From NCBI GenBank assembly GCA_013396655.1, contig WBMV01004890.1:1575025-1639024 (forward strand): 64,000 nucleotides of DNA, in the 5' to 3' direction. This document shows positions 57,601-64,000 of this stretch, piece after piece. The notes under the pieces were generated by a model. It saw nothing but the letters and a program-made list of their open reading frames with translations. It made no database searches and had not been told where the DNA came from. The translations under genes were made by a program, and so were the position numbers. The stretch comes from Campylorhamphus procurvoides. Lineage: Eukaryota; Chordata; Aves; Passeriformes; Dendrocolaptidae. Every line of letters starts with the position of its first letter. The first letter of the stretch is position 1.

Positions 57601-60600
57601 AACTTCATTCTGTGCTTCTTCAAGGAATTCTGAACTAATCCTGGCAAAGTTTTCATTTATATAGTATTTTGGTTATAATATGAAAAAATTATGTTGTCAA
57701 GTAATTTGAAAAGTCATTCAAAACTTAATGTAAGGGGAGAGAAGTGTTGTGATTCATAATTGCTAAAGAAGTTTATAATGATGCCTCTGTATGTCAGGAG
57801 ACTTTATTGTGGCTAAAATGATGGTTAATGGTAAACCAAAGTAATCATTTTGAAATCAGAAACAAATATAAAATATGTTTTTGAGGCATTATTTTAAAGA
57901 GCAGATGAGATACACAAGGAATAAATCCCTCAGTGAAACAAACTTACATTTTTTTATGTATTTTAGGGGATAAAATATTGATTTCCACAAGGCTGACTTA
58001 AAATTTCTGTACTCTTTGCCCTAAAGAGAGTGAACAACATGTCCAAAATACAGTAACAAACAAAATTTTCAGATATAGATTGGAAGACTTCAAAAATAGC
58101 CTTAATTTAACAGTCCTGGGTCGTACTGACATCAATTTATGTGGCAGGCATGGAGCACTTCTGAAGTAAAATCACAGGACTGCTTCTTCAAATATTTAAG
58201 TGCATGGGCCCTGTTAATCACAGTAAAAGGGCAATTTAATAATTTTAGAGCAGTTGTGCCACTAAGATCAGCACGAATTCTACTATGGATTTTTGTTACT
58301 AGTTTTAGGTTTCACCTTAAAATGTTAAGATCTATTTAAAAATCACCTGTGTTCCTCCTGCAGATAAATATGCATCTTTAGACTCTGTATATTGTATTAT
58401 TAATAATAAATACATTTATAATAGATACAATATATTGTGTAATCATACATAGAAAAATTCCACTGGTACAGGAGGTACTATGAGTTAGACCCAAGTCTAT
58501 TTGTATATTCTGATTTAAAAAATAAACAGCCTGCTTTTATGGCCTCAGTATTAGGCTGTGTTAAAGGCAACCTCTCTCTTGTAGCATTTGAATGGGTTCT
58601 TTAGCTAGTTCAAGAGGAGGGCTAAAAAATGCCCAGGGGATTAAAAAAAAAGGCCAGGGGAAAGCCTGACATAAGAATCCAAATGATAAGGAAGCACCTT
58701 CTGTTGGCCATTTTCCCCTTTAGGTTTCTTTTGTCCTTGGTTTGGTTTGGTTTGTTTGTTTTTCTCTCTGAGCAAATGGAATAACACAGTGTCCAGAGGA
58801 GTTAGGGGTCGAGTTTCTTCTTTTCTTGAAGGTACGCTTTTTGCAATTGCAAAAGGACTTTTTGGATATTAAAACAGATCATTCCTGTGCAAGAAGTTGT
58901 GTGACTGGTGGCAGGATGGAATTTAATGAGAGATTTCTTTTCCTTTCTGTCTGCTGCTGTCTTTGGCAGTGTGAGTTCTGGTGGGGACATCCTGTCATTG
59001 GCTAAAATCACACCGAAATGTCCTGTACTGGACAAATGAGGAGCAGTGCAGAGGTGACTAACCTGGCAGGCAAATTAAGGGCTGGCTTGAGCTGTCTGGA
59101 AGGAGGGATTTAGTGCCATTTCAGACACCCAGGGAGGCAATGGGGACACGGCACCCTCTGGAGGGGCAGCTGAGCCCTGGGAGATGGATGAGCTGCCTTT
59201 GCTTGGGCAATGTCAATGGTTTCTGTGCAGTAACAGTTGCAGAAGGAGCTACATTAATGTCTTTTGTTGCAAGGTCTTCCTCTGTCCTCTTCCAAGGCCT
59301 GCCTCAGGATTTCAGAAGAGAGCATTTAATGAAATGGTGAGGAACAGTGGGGCAGGACAGTGTTGTCCTTTGAGCAGGAAAGCAGAGCTCCTGAGGGAAA
59401 GCAAAATCTTCCCCTTGGTCTGGGCATCACTGTTAGTGGTCAGGCTGAGCAAGCAGAGCAAGTCTGTTGTTCAACAACAAGTTTAACAGTTGTGCAGATA
59501 AAAATACACCTGACATTGAAGAAATTAGTCTAAAAGTAAAATATACTTCCCTAATGCACATCAGGTCATACCAGTTACTGTTACTGTTGTCGAAGCTTGA
59601 TACTGCATGAATTATTTATAGTTTTATTCTCACTTCATTTAATATATCTTACAGGTATGGCTGTGAAGTTGTTTAGTTGTCTTTGTGTTGTGATTCAAAT
59701 GCTATGAGTATGATAATGTACTTTGATCTTACAGTAATGGGAATATAAAGCATGGTAATAGTAAAATCAACCTTCTAATTATAGTTATTATGCTAATATT
59801 AGAAAGTTTAAACTCTTTGATAGCCTTGATATTTAAATTTAGGACATCAGAAGGAGGGAGTTGGGGAGGACTTAATAAAGTAATTTTTAAAGCGAAACTT
59901 TATCCCTCCTTGAATATTGCAGTAACCATTCAAGGGGCCAGTCATCAGCTGTATTGCAATCCATAGTGCAAAAGCCCTCAGCTTTTCTCAGAGTCCTCAC
60001 AAAGGCAGCAAAGCCTTAACATTGAGAGCATGAAGGAAAAGTAGTATCTTTAATAATATAATGGAGAAATGTATAGAGGTAGGACATAAAACTCTGCTGG
60101 GAAAAATCATTGCTCCACTCCATAGTGAGCCCCAGCTCCTTGGAGAACACGGTTTGGAACAGCTCCAGAGCAGTCAGTGCTTTCAGTTCAGCTGCATCAC
60201 TGTTACAGGCTGAGACTGATCCCTGAATTCTAAAGACTGGCTGCGTTTGTAAATCCCATGGTGGTCTTACCAGAAAAAAGTCAACTGATTAAATATAGTT
60301 TAAATCTTCCCACTGTAACTTCTGTTCACTCTTGTGTTTGCCTTCCTCTTAATTTCTGATGTTCTGGGGCTCTGCCCCATTTTCAGCAGTTGCTCTATTT
60401 TTGGGAGGGGGTCTGCACCTCTACATCAAGCAAAATTATTTCTGTTTGCTTTTGTGAAGTTTGTCAGCAAAGCCTAAAAATTCAGGAGTACGAAGCTTAA
60501 TCACTGTATGTTAGTGCATTATCATTCTTTCCCGTTTCAAATTTCCTAGAGCTAGTGTGATTATTTTTAGGGAAGTCTTGATTTCTTAAAATCCCTCTTG

Positions 60601-62453
60601 ACTTCTAGTATAGCTTTATTTTAAGGAAGCTCTGTGTTGCTAAGAGGAGGGATTGGAAACTTCTGGGAGTGCTGGGTGAAATTAGATTTGTGTCAAGATT
60701 CTGTACTTGCTGGTGTGCTGTGTGAGATATAAAGAGTGTGGAAAGGTCTGACTGTCACCCAACCTTTAGGAAGAGCAGAGGACACAGAGGACACTTGGTC
60801 ATTTGCCCCATGTGCCCTCCATGGGTTTTTCACCCACGATGACCTAAATGTCTGAACAGCTGGGGGAGGTTCTGCACATCTGACGAGCAGCAGGGCCAGT
60901 GACTCAGAGGGAAAAGCAGGAGGTTGGTGTTTTTCTAGGAATGTGTAGGAGTGCAGAAACAGAGGAGTGTCCTGTCCTTTCCCAGGGTGGGACAACTGCA
61001 TGGAGACTTCCAAGGGGAGCACTCAGGGAAATGGTCTCTCCTGAGCTCGGGTTGGAATTGGGCTCCATGGGGTTTAGATCCCTCAAGGCATAAAACCCAT
61101 TCTCTGAATCTCTTCCTCTCTTGCACTTCCAGGTTCTGAATTTTCCAACAGTAAAGTAGGCAAATCACTTAATGCACCAGGCAGGATCAGTGGGGAGGTC
61201 TGCACCAAACCTGTGAGAAGTTTCTGCTCCTTCTGAGCTCCACTCTACTTTAAGTTGCCACTGACCTCTATTTTAAAGTCTACTTAGGTGTAGAAAATTT
61301 GATAAAAGTTGTATGTACTAATGTTTAACTGAATTATTAGGGTTTCAGTATGAAAGAAAACTTACACCCCAACTTAGTAGTGAGGAGAATCCCCAATTTT
61401 TCCACATGTGAAGGAGCCTAAAGATCAGTATTGTATTGAAGATGATATAAAACAGAATTCCTCTCCTTGTTCTGGAATCTATTTAACATTCCAGTAGCTG
61501 AGATCAGTGGTGTTAGTGTTTATGAGGATGGGAAACATTAAGGGAATTTTGGAAAAGTTTGAAGGAAAGTCATAGATGTTCCTTAGACAGAAATGCTGAT
61601 AATAATCTTTAATTCCTGATGGAGCATGTAAAGGACAGGTACACTAAAAGCTCATCAACTTAATTGTAGTATCAGGTATCTCACAGTAGAAATTCAGAAT
61701 ATGTAGATTGAAAGCAATTAAAAAAAAATAATCAGTACTAACTATGCTTACAGAACAGATTTCTGTAGAACTAAAAGCTAAAAATGCACTATAGTAATTA
61801 GAAATTGCTGGCTTTCCTATTAATTTCACATATGCAGCCTTAGCTAAGCTTCCCTTCAGTGCTCGTATGCATGTGCCTTCTGTGTCACTCAAATTCCTGT
61901 TCCTCACCTGCTTAAATATTTTGGTTTAATGCTTTGTCATTCAAATCTCTTAATGAATGACTTGCTTTTATTTAGAATGGGATACTTTTAGGCAGGTGAT
62001 AAAGCTGACCCTGAAAATATTTTGTTATTCTCTTTTCACTTTGATGCTGCAGAGTATGGGTTTGATTGTGGCAGCCAAAGTGTTCTTGGCCACCTCATGC
62101 CATCACAAAAACTTCCAAACACTACTTGGTTTTATAGTACAAGCCTAGGACAAAATAGTAGTTTAATAATGACTGAAGACCATTCCTGAGGGTTTAAGCT
62201 CTAATATTTCTAACCAAGATTCTTGTAATAAAAGGCCTTCTATAACAAAAAGTGCAGTACAGAAGGTGCATGTAGAAAATCATATTTGGGGGCGTTTTTT
62301 TTATGCTACTTTGTGAAAAATAATGCTGAGATTGGAGATGCTGACAGAGCACAATGAGATTGCTCTCCTAAAGCTTTCGTCCATCCCACCACAGACTGCA
62401 TCTTCTGGGGCAGTTTAGCAACAAGCAAAAATTCACGTGAGGTTTCTGCACAG

Positions 62454-62489
62454 AAGTAGTTCTGTATATTAAAGTAGTTCTGTAAATTA
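62454..62489 (+). repeat. 18-bp tandem duplication
   Basis: AAGTAGTTCTGTATATTA (62454-62471) is followed directly by AAGTAGTTCTGTAAATTA (62472-62489). The copies differ at one base. Local duplication. Confidence 0.9.
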
Positions 62490-64000
62490 AACCGTCACAG
62501 TAAGGATAAGGCTCAGGCTCCAGTGATTAAAGATCTTCCAAAAAAGAATAAATCCCAGTTTTATGCTACAGCACAGCATGTTTTCGTCAAACCAAGAGCA
62601 TCAAGGAGAGAGAAAGCAAGCACATAATGTATTGGATATGCAAAAGGTCTGCTGGGTAGAAAGAGCAGGTGCCAAAAGAGGGAGGTTTATGTTAGATGTG
62701 GGGCCTCAGAGATATGTGTTTGTTAGGAGTCTAACAAAGGGACTATGGGGAATGGAGCAGAGGAAATGAGAACATATTCACGCCTTTTGAAGATGGTGTA
62801 ATGCAGGTTCAATAACTACCCCAAAGGAGGAAAGCACATCTAAATCACCTAATAGTACTTCTCTTGGCCTCTCCTTCTGTTCCTGTCTGAGTTCAGGATT
62901 TATAGGAAATGTTGAAACTTTTTTTTTCCCCAACTTTAAAAATATCTTTATTACCATACTGGCAAAAAAAAGTGTTAGTTTTCAATTTGCCAGAAGGAAT
63001 AAGGAATCCATAGGCTTGAGAGGAGCAGGAGCATGCAGGGTGTTTGCCCCTGGGAGGAGGCTGCTGGATGGAGCCCAGCTGGAGTGCCACAGCTCCTCTG
63101 CATGGCCCAGGCTGGCTGGGCTGCCATCACACGGCTCCCACTGCCAAAGGGGGCCCTCCCTGCACTCCAAAGGCTTGCACTTACCCAGGGCTGAGGATCG
63201 GCCTCACTGGACCCAACTGGGCAGTCAGATCAATGTATTAGTCATGTTATCCTTTCAGTTTGGGTTTCTCTTTCTGTTTATCTCCCTTACTACTACTGAC
63301 AACTTCTAAAATGTTACTCAGGCAACAACTAAAGTTTTCTGGTTTTTAAATCTGTGTTCTTTTACATCTGAAGTATAAACGGATGAGCAGTGAAAATTTA
63401 GTTCTGTACTTTCACTGCTAATACACAAATTAAATTGTGGAAGTGATTCTGTACTTTAATTGAGCAGGGCTTATTGTATAATAAAGTTGGGTCCACTTAC
63501 ATTTCTTGTAAGTTTTTGGCTAATTAAAAGTGTAGCAGTGACGAGGAACACTAAACCAACCTAAAATGCATCATGAATTTTCATCCTATCTTGCTTGTGA
63601 GATTTTCAAGCCTTGTATGCTCGATGCAGTTAGTGCAGAAAATTAGTTTTTGAAGGGACCAGCCGTACCTTTGCAAAGGGCTGGGCTGGGTCAGCTGTCC
63701 TTTGCCAGCTCAGCTTGTCACCTGCTTTAAGGCAGATGGAAAATGATGCAACACAGTGGCAGCTTTCTCAGTCCTGGGGTTGTCCACACTAAGGAGGAAA
63801 ACTTGCTTTAGACACCTTGTGTGGTACTTGTGTAGAGTGACACTTCTGAAGAGCAGTTCTCCCTCCAGGTCTGTGTAAACAATAGGATAGAATTTGGTTA
63901 AATAAAAACCTGCCACTGTAAGACATTAAAGCCATGAAAGTTGTAAAGAATTTCTTGTAATTTTAACAGATAACACATAAATAGTTATTAAAAAAAGAAA

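Larger units (their letters stand above)
50663..64000 (+). other. RBFOX1: RBFOX1 intron, 5' part (at least 13.3 kb)
   Basis: Runs to the window end without another recognised exon. It contains the compound CATC/CA microsatellite at 54601-54680, a 17-18 bp tandem duplication at 62454-62489, and two GC-richer stretches (about 54230-54600 and 63010-63240) with only fortuitous open frames. I looked for the A53 exon and the SYGRVYAADPYHH exon and saw neither. Confidence 0.85.

Noticed and set aside
50663..64000. Search for the A53 exon and the SYGRVYAADPYHH exon
   Set aside because: No matching peptide or splice-flanked stretch was recognised, so they most likely lie beyond the window.

Overview
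The window is a vertebrate genomic segment, most likely from a bird, lying inside one gene: RBFOX1 (A2BP1/FOX1), the neuronal and muscle splicing regulator. It is read on the + strand. Five short coding exons (54, 81, 133, 40 and 65 nt) start at 5298, 19209, 34530, 42972 and 50598. Each has a consensus AG acceptor and GT donor, the reading phases join without a break, and the translation follows the C-terminal half of RBFOX1 as I remember it. The SPEFYAG and [10 protein letters not shown] segments separate it from RBFOX2 and RBFOX3. The RNA-binding domain exons lie upstream of the window. The final exons, which carry the C-terminal nuclear signal, lie downstream.

Layout: 1-5297 is the end of an upstream intron. 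Complete introns of about 13.9, 15.2, 8.3 and 7.6 kb follow, and then at least 13.3 kb of an incomplete intron to position 64000. About 99.4% of the window is therefore non-coding. The introns are AT-rich and poor in interspersed repeats. I recognise one degraded CR1 LINE fragment (about 22915-23115, minus strand), which together with the absence of any Alu/B1-like SINE or L1 suggests a sauropsid, probably a bird. Simple repeats occur: (AT)n near 29240, (CATC)n-(CA)n near 54600-54680, GGAT near 18831-18879, and poly-T and poly-A runs. There are also three short tandem duplications and one dispersed duplication of about 95 bp (8437/9300).

The exons encode the low-complexity, Tyr- and Ala-rich C-terminal domain, including an Arg-Gly patch, through which RBFOX proteins assemble with other splicing factors. 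The 40-nt exon is the brain-type B40 exon. It has UGCAUG (the RBFOX binding site) 49 nt upstream, next to the likely branch point, and again 17 nt downstream. A further UGCAUG lies 79 nt downstream of the 133-nt exon. This fits autoregulated splicing. I could not recognise the muscle M43 exon or the A53 exon. No RNA gene, CRISPR array, bacterial-type operon or second protein-coding gene is supported. The notable material is regulatory: RBFOX sites, a pyrimidine-rich acceptor with a second AG 4 nt downstream, and several CpG-bearing or TAAT-rich blocks that look like conserved non-coding elements.
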